A program made the translations under genes and the position numbers. The notes beneath the pieces were generated by a model. That model was not told where the DNA came from, did no database searches, and was given only the letters and a program-made list of their open reading frames with translations. 64,000 bases of DNA from Cyclobacteriaceae bacterium (GTDB taxonomy: Bacteria > Bacteroidota > Bacteroidia > Cytophagales > Cyclobacteriaceae): the NCBI GenBank assembly GCA_023151255.1, contig JAKLJG010000007.1:1-64000 (forward strand), in the 5' to 3' direction. Positions 39,049 to 48,396 of this stretch are shown here, piece after piece (positions within the stretch are counted from its first letter, which is position 1; each line of letters begins with the position of its first letter).

Positions 39049-41832
39049 ATGGAAGCGGTGAAGACAACATCAACAGTAAACATCCACACCAACGGCAACG
39101 GTGCGGAAAAAATTAAACTGGCATACCTTAACGGCAAACCTTACGCGATTAACGAGGGTGAAACAATATTGTCGTTTGTACGCAGAAGTTTGGGTAACCG
39201 TATCCCTACACTTTGTGATGCCCCCAACCTTGAACCGTTTGGCTCATGCCGGGTGTGCAGCGTAGAGGTTGCCCTGCAACCAAACGGCCTTACAAAAACC
39301 GTTGCATCCTGCCACACACCCGTTATGGCAAACTCGTACATTTATACGGATACAGAAAAAATAACAAGACTCCGTAAAAACATCATCGAACTGGTTCTTA
39401 CTGATCACCCGCTCGATTGCCTGACCTGCGAAGTAAACAACAACTGCGAGCTGCAAACCGTTGCGGCCCAGGTAGGTGTGCGCACTGTACGCTACCCTGA
39501 AGGAAAAACACATCTCGATAGAAAAAAAGATTTGAGTCACCCCTACATGACCTCCGATCTCTCCAAGTGCATCAACTGCTTTCGGTGCGTACGTGCCTGC
39601 GATGAGGTGCAGGGCGAAATGGTGCTGAGCATGGCCGGCCGTGGTTTTGACAGTCGCATTATTAAAAGTTTTGACGACAACTTCCTGAACTCCGACTGTG
39701 TAAGTTGTGGTGCCTGCGCACAGGCTTGTCCTACGTCAGCCATTTCGGATGTGTTTGAATCGAAGAGTATCAATGTTCAAAAGAAAGTAAGAACCGTGTG
39801 TACCTACTGCGGGGTGGGCTGTAACCTGGAAGTGGCCGTTAATAATGATAAAATCAAATCCATACAAGCGCCATACGATGCCGAGGTAAACCAGGGACAC
39901 ACGTGCCTGAAGGGGCGCTTTGCATTTTCATTTTACAATCACCCCGACAGGCTGCGAACACCCCTCATCCGCAAAAATGGTGAGCTGCAGCCGGCCACCT
40001 GGGACGAGGCCTATGATTTCATCGCAGAAAAACTTACCAACATCAAAAACACCTACGGACCGGATTACATCGCGGGCATTTCTTCCGCGCGCTGCACCAA
40101 CGAAGAAAATTACCTGATGCAGAAATTTATCCGGGTGGTCATCGGCACCAACAACATCGACAGTTGCGCACGCGTGTGCCACTCGCCAACTGCATTGGGC
40201 ATGCAACGCAGTTTCGGAACAGGTGCTGCCACGAATTCAATTGAAGATTTAAACTATACCGATTGCATATTGGTTATTGGTGCCAACCCAACCGATGGTC
40301 ATCCCGTAACAGGTGCCAAGTTCAAGCAGTTTGCCATGAAAGGCAAAACTACCATCGTGATTGACCCGCGCAGAACGGAACTGGCCCGTTATGCTACCTA
40401 CCACCTGCCCCTCCGGCCGGGTACCAACGTGGCTATTCTCAACATGATGCTGTATTTCATCATCACCGAAGGATTGGAAGACAACCGGTTTATTGAATCG
40501 CGTACGGAAGGCTATGAGGATTTCAAAAAGCAAATCCTCAACGTAAACATCGATGAACTGGAACGCATCACCGGTGTTGATAAAAACCTGGTGCGCGAAG
40601 CCACACTGGCTTATGCCAAAGCAAAATCCGCCATGGCTTTTCATGGATTAGGCGTTACCGAACATTCTTACGGGACGTATGCCATCATGCTCATTACTGA
40701 CTTAGCCATGATCACGGGCAACATTGGCCGCAGGGGTGTTGGCGTTAACCCGTTACGCGGACAAAACAACGTGCAGGGCGCTGCTGACATGGGCTGCCAG
40801 CCGCACCAGGGAGCAGGGTATTTAGACGTGACCAATTCGGAATACCATAAAATGTACGAGGACTTTTATGGTGTAAAACTTCCCAACCACATTGGCTATA
40901 AAATTCCGCAGATGTACACCGCTTCGCTGGAAAACAAACTTAAAGCCCTGTGGTTGATGGGCGAAGATTTGGTGCAGACTGACCCCAATACGAACAAGGT
41001 AATGGCTGCCTTAAAAAAATTGGATTTACTTGTCGTGCAAGAGCTCTTCATGACCGAAACCGCCAAGATTGCAACAGTTGTGTTACCCGGAGCATCATTC
41101 CTTGAAAAAAGCGGAACGTTTACCAACGGAGAACGAAGAATACAACGTGTTAACAAAGTGGTAGAGCCGGTTGAAGGCACAAAGGCTGACGGACAGATTG
41201 TGGTGGACATTATGAACCGGATGGGTTATCCACAACCGGATTATGATCCGGATACGGTATTAAAAGAAATCTCCCAAATCGTTCCGTTCTTTAAAGGCGT
41301 AAAATGGAATGAACTTGGCAAAAACGGCAAACAATGGCCGGTAAAAGAAGACGGCACCGATACCAAAATCCTGCATACCGAAACGTTTAAACGCGGCAAA
41401 GGCAAGTTCCATTATTTCGATTTTAAGGAAAGTCAGGAAATTATTAGCAACGGAAAGGAATACCCGTACATCATCACCACCAACCGTGAACTGGAGCACT
41501 ACAATGCCGGCACCATGACGCGCAGGACGAAAAACGTTGAATTGCTCACCGAAGATGTGCTGTTGATCAACCCGGCCGATGCCGAAAAACACTTCATCAA
41601 AGAAGGCGATATGGTTTGTGTGGAGTCGGCACGAGGCAAGGTGGATTTGAAAGCGCGGATCACGGATGACGTGAGGCCCGGCATTCTGAGCTCCACCTTC
41701 CACTTCCCGGAAATCGGCCTGAATGTAATCGGCTCAGATGAACACGACAGCGAAGCCATGTGCCCCGAATACAAAGTGATTGCGGTGAACATCCGAAAGA
41801 GTAAGGGCTTAAAAAAATCTATTCCGGTTTAA
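39049..41832 (+). CDS. Formate dehydrogenase alpha subunit (FdhF/FdsA type)
   Basis: N-terminal NuoG-like Fe-S domain, CINCFRCVRACDEVQGE, CVSCGACAQACPTSAI, TVCTYCGVGCNLEV, Cys ligand region CARVCHSPTA, C-terminal molydopterin dinucleotide-binding domain. Confidence 0.93.
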   Translation: MEAVKTTSTVNIHTNGNGAEKIKLAYLNGKPYAINEGETILSFVRRSLGNRIPTLCDAPNLEPFGSCRVCSVEVALQPNGLTKTVASCHTPVMANSYIYTDTEKITRLRKNIIELVLTDHPLDCLTCEVNNNCELQTVAAQVGVRTVRYPEGKTHLDRKKDLSHPYMTSDLSKCINCFRCVRACDEVQGEMVLSMAGRGFDSRIIKSFDDNFLNSDCVSCGACAQACPTSAISDVFESKSINVQKKVRTVCTYCGVGCNLEVAVNNDKIKSIQAPYDAEVNQGHTCLKGRFAFSFYNHPDRLRTPLIRKNGELQPATWDEAYDFIAEKLTNIKNTYGPDYIAGISSARCTNEENYLMQKFIRVVIGTNNIDSCARVCHSPTALGMQRSFGTGAATNSIEDLNYTDCILVIGANPTDGHPVTGAKFKQFAMKGKTTIVIDPRRTELARYATYHLPLRPGTNVAILNMMLYFIITEGLEDNRFIESRTEGYEDFKKQILNVNIDELERITGVDKNLVREATLAYAKAKSAMAFHGLGVTEHSYGTYAIMLITDLAMITGNIGRRGVGVNPLRGQNNVQGAADMGCQPHQGAGYLDVTNSEYHKMYEDFYGVKLPNHIGYKIPQMYTASLENKLKALWLMGEDLVQTDPNTNKVMAALKKLDLLVVQELFMTETAKIATVVLPGASFLEKSGTFTNGERRIQRVNKVVEPVEGTKADGQIVVDIMNRMGYPQPDYDPDTVLKEISQIVPFFKGVKWNELGKNGKQWPVKEDGTDTKILHTETFKRGKGKFHYFDFKESQEIISNGKEYPYIITTNRELEHYNAGTMTRRTKNVELLTEDVLLINPADAEKHFIKEGDMVCVESARGKVDLKARITDDVRPGILSSTFHFPEIGLNVIGSDEHDSEAMCPEYKVIAVNIRKSKGLKKSIPV

Positions 41833-41890
41833 TATTCCTAAAAGCTACACAAAGTTTCACTTTGTTCATGGTGATTATTGATCCTTCTTC

Positions 41891-43306
41891 GTGTACTTTG
41901 TGGTTCAACAAACCGTCTTTATGCAAAAACTCATTTTTCGTTCTCTGATCATCATTCTACTAGGGGCACTAACCTATGGCATCTACTATGCCTGGCTTGC
42001 CTTTCCGATTATTACCGGTTACGGGGCAAAAATTCTTTGCTCCTGCACCATGCTGGTCGGACGCAGCGAGAGCGATGTCATCAGCAATGAATTAAGCGCA
42101 GGATTATTAACACTCGGTTCCTATAGAGCCGATTACTCCGACTCCTCGGCTACTGCTACCGTTTTCGGGTTAGCCAAACGCAAGGCCATTTATCGGAAAG
42201 GATTGGGCTGCACCCTGATTAATGAAATTAAGGAAGAAGAATTGCGCAATCAACCCTGGGTAGTTGCCTCCGTGCCGAAAATTGACCAGGACACTATACC
42301 CTGGCCTGCCGGAAATCAACTGCCGGATTACCTTGATCTTACCCCTTACGACATCAACAAAATACAGCAAACCATAAACGAAGCCTTTGCAGAACCCGGT
42401 GAAGAAAATAGCAGACGAACCCGGGCTATTGTGGTTGTTCATGACGGGAAGATAATAGCCGAAAAATATGCCAGCGGGTTTACCAGTAAAACCCGGCAAA
42501 TGGGCTGGAGTATGACAAAAAGTTTAACCAATGGCATCATCGGCTTATTGGTAAGAGAACAAAAAATTTCGCTGAACGACCACCCACCTATTAAAGCCTG
42601 GCAGCAGGATGAGCGCGCAACGGTATTACTTCACCACCTGATGCAGGCCAGCAGCGGCCTGGAATGGGAGGAAATTTATTCGGGACCAAGCACCGCCACC
42701 ACCATGTTGTTTAAAAAGCGTGATGCCGGCAGTTACGCTGCTGCATTTCCGTTAAAAAACACACCCGGTGAAGTCTTTTACTATTCCAGCGGCACCACCA
42801 ACATCCTATCAAAAATTTCCCGGCAACTCATTGGCGATACCGAATACCATAGCTATCCCTACCATCATCTCTTTTATAAAATAGGTATGCATTCACTCGT
42901 AATAGAACCCGACCCAGACGGAACGTTTGTTGGCTCTTCGTTTTCCTATGCTACCGCCCGCGACTGGGCACGGTTCGGTTTGCTTTACCTGAATGATGGC
43001 TATTGGATGAACGAGCGGATCCTCCCGGAAGGCTGGGTAGAATACACTGCCACACCGGCTAAAGGTGCTAAGCGCGGAGAATACGGAGCGCAGTTCTGGC
43101 TTAATGCTGGCAATGCTGATAATCCATCCGATCGCCATTTTCCCGATGTTCCGGCTGATATGCTTTATTGTTCAGGCTATGAAGACCAGTATGTATTCAT
43201 TATACCTTCCAAAAACCTGGTGGTGGTAAGGTTAGGTTTAACCACTGGCAATGGAGTTGATTATAATCAGTTTTTAAAACACATCATTGATGCCCTGCCG
43301 GAATAA
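41891..43306 (+). CDS. Serine hydrolase (class C beta-lactamase-like)
   Basis: SMTKSLTNGIIG (SxxK), YYSSGTTNIL (YxS/N-like), AQFWLNAG region. ATG at 41930 (MQKLIFRS...) is an alternative start. Confidence 0.85.
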   Translation: MYFVVQQTVFMQKLIFRSLIIILLGALTYGIYYAWLAFPIITGYGAKILCSCTMLVGRSESDVISNELSAGLLTLGSYRADYSDSSATATVFGLAKRKAIYRKGLGCTLINEIKEEELRNQPWVVASVPKIDQDTIPWPAGNQLPDYLDLTPYDINKIQQTINEAFAEPGEENSRRTRAIVVVHDGKIIAEKYASGFTSKTRQMGWSMTKSLTNGIIGLLVREQKISLNDHPPIKAWQQDERATVLLHHLMQASSGLEWEEIYSGPSTATTMLFKKRDAGSYAAAFPLKNTPGEVFYYSSGTTNILSKISRQLIGDTEYHSYPYHHLFYKIGMHSLVIEPDPDGTFVGSSFSYATARDWARFGLLYLNDGYWMNERILPEGWVEYTATPAKGAKRGEYGAQFWLNAGNADNPSDRHFPDVPADMLYCSGYEDQYVFIIPSKNLVVVRLGLTTGNGVDYNQFLKHIIDALPE

Positions 43307-44968
43307 TCATTTGTTTACCGCATCATTAACCATTTGCTTGTCACCCGTCATTTCCCAATGTACAAGTGATGCTGGAATACAGCCAATGGTATTGATCTGA
43401 TCAAAAAATTCCTTCACCCGAAACGCTTCATTTTGCTTTTCCTTCATTCTGGCATATTCGGCCATAACCTCTTCGAGCAGGTACTTGCCGGTAATGTAGC
43501 TCGTTCCGTAACCCGGCTGGCGCAAATACAAATGTTGTTCAAAAATCAATAGTTCCTTCTCTGTTTTCATCCAGCCGCGCGGGGTGTATTCGGAGTGTAT
43601 CCCCCCGGCTTCTTCCATAGTCATTTCGTTGGCATGCGCGTAGAGCGAACCCAACCCGCGGGCTGCGCGCTGGGCTATCATGATATACACAATCTCTTTC
43701 ACCCGTGGATCATCATTGTATAAGCCGGCTTGCATAAACATCTCTTCCACGGCTGTGGCTGTACCTTCATTACGCGAGTCAAAAATATTATACAGCAACG
43801 GAACCCTGCGGATTTCACTTTCATGCGGCTCATTATCCATACGGGCCAGTTCGAACCAGTGATAGAAATGCGAATAGAGTGGCCGCGGATCAAGATGCAT
43901 CCCGATAACAAAAAAGTTTCGCTTTTCGGCCGGCACAAACCGGCCCAGGTGTGCACGCAAGGCAGGTTCGAAATATTCTTTAACGGTAACGATTTCATCT
44001 TTATCTAAAAAATTCAAAAGACTTTTAGCCGATCGCTCCGCCAGTGCATTAAATGCTTCAGGCGTATCGGCTGTTTTTAGCTGAGGCAGGTTGCGGTTCC
44101 GGTGCTCTTCCAGTTTCAGGGCCGTCCATGCGCGTGCCAGTTCGCGCTTCAGCAGCATCACTTCATCTTCCCATGTTAATGGAACCAGGTGAACATGGTG
44201 TTGGTACCAGGTGTAATTATCCTTACCGATACCAGATGGACCGGTTTTGGAAGCTGATTGTTTCTCCAGCCAGTCGGCCAGGTCAGTTGTGGCGGTAATA
44301 GCCTCCTCAATAGCATTAACCAGATCGTTGTGAAGCCGTACTTCGGGATACTCCAATAACGCAGCAAGATCTGCCTGTTGTGTTTTAATGTCTCTGATGC
44401 CGGCAATCCATAAATCGCGGGCGTTACCCGTCAGGTTAGTTTTTGCCTGCTGGTAGAAGAGCGGTATAACCCGCAATGCGTTGATCAATTTTTCTTTGCT
44501 TTCTGGTGAGAGGGGGAACGTATAAGTCCATAACTCAATAATGGCCGAATGCGTGGGTCCTTCATGGGCAGGCACATCGCTGCGCTCCATCCACAACGTT
44601 TTATAATAAGCCGGGTCGCGTTCCCAGGGGCGCAGCACGCGGTGATCAAACTCAAGCCCGTTCATTTCAGCATAAACAATATACCAATCCACCTGGTGCT
44701 TTACCGGCCACCCGGTGGTATCAAATGCATGCAGCTTTTGTTGCCATTGTTTTAGTTTGGTGTACTGCTTTTTCATGGCGCTGACCGAATAATCCGGAAC
44801 ACCATTTACCGTTAACGGTTTTTGGAACTGGCGCCATTCCTTAAAAATGGCAACCAATTGATCGTAAGTTGTTAGTTTTTCCTGCACAGGTTTTTCCGAT
44901 ACACACTGAGCAAGCAACAGCCCTACAACAATAAGCGAAACATACTTCATGGCAGTACTATTAATCAT
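43307..44968 (-). CDS. DUF885-like lipoprotein without recognisable zinc motif
   Basis: Lipobox VGLLLAQC; SRNEGTATAVEEMFMQAGLYNDDP and LRQPGYGTSYITGKYLLEEVMAEY...FRVKEFFDQINTIGCIPASLV resemble DUF885 C-terminal landmarks. Confidence 0.55.
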   Translation of the reverse strand: MINSTAMKYVSLIVVGLLLAQCVSEKPVQEKLTTYDQLVAIFKEWRQFQKPLTVNGVPDYSVSAMKKQYTKLKQWQQKLHAFDTTGWPVKHQVDWYIVYAEMNGLEFDHRVLRPWERDPAYYKTLWMERSDVPAHEGPTHSAIIELWTYTFPLSPESKEKLINALRVIPLFYQQAKTNLTGNARDLWIAGIRDIKTQQADLAALLEYPEVRLHNDLVNAIEEAITATTDLADWLEKQSASKTGPSGIGKDNYTWYQHHVHLVPLTWEDEVMLLKRELARAWTALKLEEHRNRNLPQLKTADTPEAFNALAERSAKSLLNFLDKDEIVTVKEYFEPALRAHLGRFVPAEKRNFFVIGMHLDPRPLYSHFYHWFELARMDNEPHESEIRRVPLLYNIFDSRNEGTATAVEEMFMQAGLYNDDPRVKEIVYIMIAQRAARGLGSLYAHANEMTMEEAGGIHSEYTPRGWMKTEKELLIFEQHLYLRQPGYGTSYITGKYLLEEVMAEYARMKEKQNEAFRVKEFFDQINTIGCIPASLVHWEMTGDKQMVNDAVNK

Positions 44969-45846
44969 AAGATTTCCCGTAACAAAGGGCGGGTAAGGCA
45001 GGTCGGGCCGCCTCCGCCTTTTATACTAATTTCATTTCCATTGTATAGGTGTACACGGCAACCCGCCCCTTCCAATCGTTGACGCGTAACAGGGTTACCC
45101 GATACCATAATGCACTCGCGCGGTGAAAGGGCCAGCACATTACAGCCCATAGAATCCCACTCGCTATCGGGGACTTCAATGAATGAATACCCACGATCAA
45201 GCAATCCGTTGCGGAATGCGATGGGCATCAATGGCGAATACACCACAGCCAGATTTTTATCAACCGGACTGAATACCGACATGAGGTGAAACACATCGGA
45301 CGGACCTTTGTAGTGGGGCATGTGCGCAACCAAAACTGTAATACCAAACGGTTGCAGCAAGTGTTTTAACTGCCTGATGCCTTCTTCATTGGTACGGTAG
45401 GTATGGCCGACAGCCAATGTGTTTCTATCAATCCAGGCCACGTCACCGCCCTCCAACGTTCCGGGCGCCTGGATCACCCCGAGTATCGGAATATTCAATC
45501 GTTCAAACTCCCGCTGTTCGGCTGCAGGCTCCGGTATTCTGGCAGGCTTGCCCATGTTGCAGATAACCATGCCATAATCCGTGGCAATGGCGGCATCCCT
45601 GCAATAGATGGAGTCCATGGTAACGGCAGGATCAGCGGGTAAAAAATATAGGTGTGCTCCCGAGGCTGCTACCAGGTTTTCAAAGTTCCTGTATTCGGCA
45701 ACGGCCATCGCCAGGTCGGGCTTCGACAAAAAGTTTAATTCTTTCCACTGCTCATCTACTTGCTTATCATTTACAAAAGCCTGTTCAGGGCGCTTTAAAA
45801 ACACCGAGCGTAAATTGCCATATTCGGAATGATGGGTTGTTGCCAT
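44965..45846 (-). CDS. Dimethylargininase/arginine deiminase superfamily amidinohydrolase
   Basis: YCRDAAIATDYG, GTLEGGDVAWID, SDVFHLMSVFSP, C-terminal catalytic Cys GGGPTCLTRPL. Confidence 0.88.
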   Translation of the reverse strand: MATTHHSEYGNLRSVFLKRPEQAFVNDKQVDEQWKELNFLSKPDLAMAVAEYRNFENLVAASGAHLYFLPADPAVTMDSIYCRDAAIATDYGMVICNMGKPARIPEPAAEQREFERLNIPILGVIQAPGTLEGGDVAWIDRNTLAVGHTYRTNEEGIRQLKHLLQPFGITVLVAHMPHYKGPSDVFHLMSVFSPVDKNLAVVYSPLMPIAFRNGLLDRGYSFIEVPDSEWDSMGCNVLALSPRECIMVSGNPVTRQRLEGAGCRVHLYNGNEISIKGGGGPTCLTRPLLREIL

Positions 45847-45852
45847 AGCTGC

Positions 45853-47154
45853 TCAGGTTCGTTTCATCAGCATGTGGGCGTAGAACGGAAGGCCAAGCAT
45901 CAGCAATACAAAACCCCAATACACCGTTTCCTCGCCCGAGCCGATTACAGCCCACATGGAGTAGGCGAAGGCAAGCAGGGCAACCACGTAGCGGTTGCCG
46001 TTCAGTTTGGTTATCCCCCTAAGGCGGTTCTCCATAATTACAAACGAAGCAACAGAAAACAGAAAAGCAATGAGCGAGGTAAGCGTTGAAAGCAGAATGA
46101 TAAACTTATACGTATCGGCCAGGCTGCGACTAAAGTTCATGCTCATCATTACCGAAACAAGGATGCTGGAAACAACCAGGCCGGCTACTGGCGTACGGTT
46201 TTTATTTTCGATAGCAAACAATCTTGGAAAGAGCCGGTCGCGTGCAGCAGCAAAGGGCATTTGTCCCTGTATCAATATCCAGCCGTTGAGTGCACCAAAA
46301 GTTGAAATCACTGCCCCGCCCGCAACCAGTAACCGGCCGCTTTCACCAAACACCGAAGCAGCGGCATCAGCAAAGGGCGCTGCTGAGGCATGTAATGCTG
46401 CCGGTGGAATCAGCCCCATTACAGCTACCGTACTGGCAATATAAATAATGGTGGTAAGCAACGTTCCGATAATTGTTGCCTTTGATATGGTAGTTTCCGG
46501 ATTCCTTACACTTTCTGACGGAATGGTTGCACACTCCAATCCCAGAAAAGCAAACAGCGTTAATGTAGTTACGCTGGTGATGGCTGACATATCGGATTGC
46601 GTGCTGACGTTGAACGGAAAAAAATTATCGGATTTTAAGAAGATCAGACCAGCAATCGTAATCACTACCAGTGGGGCCAGTTTTAAGATGGTTGTTATTA
46701 CCTGAACAATCCCGGCAGCTTTAACACCCCGCGTATTGATATAGGTTAACAGCCAAATCGCAGCAAGCCCGGTGATAACGGCCAAGGCCGGATTATGATC
46801 GAGCGCAGGGATAAAGGCGCTGAGGTAACTTACAAATGCAACAGCTATGGCTGCATTGGTACACCACACCGAAATCCAGTACCCCCAGGCGACAAGAAAA
46901 GCAGCAAACGGACCAAGGCCATCGCGTGTGTAAGCATACGGGCCACCCGTAGCCTGCGGATTGATTTTACTCAACCAACTGAACACAAGCGCCAAACACA
47001 TAGCGCCCGCTCCGGAGATGAGCCACCCGATAATACTGATGCCGCCATAAATGCCGAGCGTAGCGGGCAACATGAACAGAGCCGAGGCAATCATATTGCC
47101 CATCACCAGCGAAGTGCTGGTCCACAGCCCGATTTGCTTTGGTGGTTTCGTCAT
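45853..47154 (-). CDS. APC-family amino acid permease (AdiC-like arginine/agmatine antiporter group)
   Basis: GLWTSTSLVMGNMIASALFMLPATLGIYGGISIIGWLISGAGAM; about 12 TM; FLGLECATIPSESVRNPETTI. Confidence 0.87.
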   Translation of the reverse strand: MTKPPKQIGLWTSTSLVMGNMIASALFMLPATLGIYGGISIIGWLISGAGAMCLALVFSWLSKINPQATGGPYAYTRDGLGPFAAFLVAWGYWISVWCTNAAIAVAFVSYLSAFIPALDHNPALAVITGLAAIWLLTYINTRGVKAAGIVQVITTILKLAPLVVITIAGLIFLKSDNFFPFNVSTQSDMSAITSVTTLTLFAFLGLECATIPSESVRNPETTISKATIIGTLLTTIIYIASTVAVMGLIPPAALHASAAPFADAAASVFGESGRLLVAGGAVISTFGALNGWILIQGQMPFAAARDRLFPRLFAIENKNRTPVAGLVVSSILVSVMMSMNFSRSLADTYKFIILLSTLTSLIAFLFSVASFVIMENRLRGITKLNGNRYVVALLAFAYSMWAVIGSGEETVYWGFVLLMLGLPFYAHMLMKRT

Positions 47155-47987
47155 GCCAGCCGTTCAGGAACAGAATAACAATTAAACCGATTATCGCGCA
47201 CAAAACCTAACAGCGTCATTCCACAGTCGGCAGCCAATTGCACCGCCAGGCTGGAGGGTGCGCCCACTGCGGCCAGAACAGGAATACCGCCCATTGCTGC
47301 TTTTTGTACAAGTTCAAAACTGGCACGCCCGCTAACCAACAAAATAAAATCAGTTAATGGGATTTCGCTCTTTACCAGCATAGCTCCCATTACTTTATCC
47401 AACGCATTATGCCGGCCTACATCTTCACGAAGCAATTCCAGTTTGCCCTCTTGTGTAAACAATCCGGAAGCATGCAGGCCACCCGTGTATTCAAAAACCT
47501 GCTGGGCGTTACGGAGTGTAACCGGTAATTGGTGAATTATCTCCGGCTTAACTGACCACGAAACCGGAATAACCGGGCAGTGTTGTGCAACTGCTTCAAT
47601 AGACGACTTGCCGCACACTCCGCAACTGGAGGTGGTGTAAAAATTCCGCTGAAGTTTTTGAAAGTCAATTTCAATATCGGGTTTCAATTCTACCCGAACA
47701 ACATTGTCTTTTTCCTCCTGCCGTCCAACGTCTTCACAATATTTTATGCTTTCAACTTGCTGATAGGATTGAATAATTCCTTCCGTAAATAAAAAACCAA
47801 CAGCCAACTCAAAATCATGGCCGGGTGTGCGCATAGTAACCGAAAGGCTTTTTTGTTGACGATCGGTTTGTGTGCCGAAACCCAACCGTATTTCAAGGGG
47901 CTCTTCAACTGCCAGAATATCCGAGGCGGTTCCGCGTGAGTTAGTAGTAACCTTGATAATTTGGATTGGGTGTACGTGAGGCATCAT
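47151..47987 (-). CDS. fdhD: Formate dehydrogenase accessory sulfurtransferase FdhD
   Basis: TSSCGVCGKSSIEAV, GGLHASGLF, REDVGRHNALDKVMGAML, SGRASFELVQKAAMGGIPVLAAVGAPSSLAV. Confidence 0.95.
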   Translation of the reverse strand: MMPHVHPIQIIKVTTNSRGTASDILAVEEPLEIRLGFGTQTDRQQKSLSVTMRTPGHDFELAVGFLFTEGIIQSYQQVESIKYCEDVGRQEEKDNVVRVELKPDIEIDFQKLQRNFYTTSSCGVCGKSSIEAVAQHCPVIPVSWSVKPEIIHQLPVTLRNAQQVFEYTGGLHASGLFTQEGKLELLREDVGRHNALDKVMGAMLVKSEIPLTDFILLVSGRASFELVQKAAMGGIPVLAAVGAPSSLAVQLAADCGMTLLGFVRDNRFNCYSVPERLA

Positions 47988-48050
47988 ATCTTCTATCGAA
48001 AGTTAATGGATTACCCAGTAAACAATTATCATTATTTAGTAAATTTCATT

Positions 48051-48227
48051 ATGAAAGTTCGGAAACTACCGATTGAACAAGACCAGCATGAAAAAGAAGA
48101 ATATTTTCGTAGGCTGTCCGGTGAAGAACGGTTAAGAATGATGCGTATTTTAAACGACCGCTTACGCAAGCCCGGAATCAACTACGAACTCCGAAACAAA
48201 AAAGTAAGAGTGACTCGATTGCCGTGA
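48051..48227 (+). CDS. Small charged protein upstream of nucleotidyltransferase remnant (putative partner/antitoxin-like)
   Basis: 58 aa MKVRKLPIEQDQHEKEEYFRRLSGEERLRMMRILNDRLRKPGINYELRNKKVRVTRLP; stop overlaps next start as GTGA. The ORF track starts earlier (47961). Confidence 0.5.
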   Translation: MKVRKLPIEQDQHEKEEYFRRLSGEERLRMMRILNDRLRKPGINYELRNKKVRVTRLP

Positions 48228-48394
48228 GCATCTTCAGTCAATACCATACCGGCTTCTTAAAAACGCTTTTGCGCCATGATGTGAAGTTTCTGATTATAGG
48301 AGGCCAAGCTGCATTAGATCGTAAAGGCGAGAAAAGTTGCTCGATCAGTATAATTTCGCAGTACTCAAAAAAAATCAACCAACAGCAAAAGTAA
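48224..48394 (+). pseudogene. Truncated nucleotidyltransferase remnant (IGGQAA motif)
   Basis: GTG start; 56 aa VSIFSQYHTGFLKTLLRHDVKFLIIGGQAALDRKGEKSCSISIISQYSKKINQQQK*. The N-terminal pattern matches MNT-type nucleotidyltransferases, but the catalytic D-x-D segment is missing. Confidence 0.5.
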
Positions 48395-48396
48395 TT

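Noticed and set aside
40140-40200. Possible selenocysteine formate dehydrogenase
   Set aside because: The metal-ligand position reads Cys (CARVCHSPT) with no in-frame TGA; ordinary Cys-type FDH.
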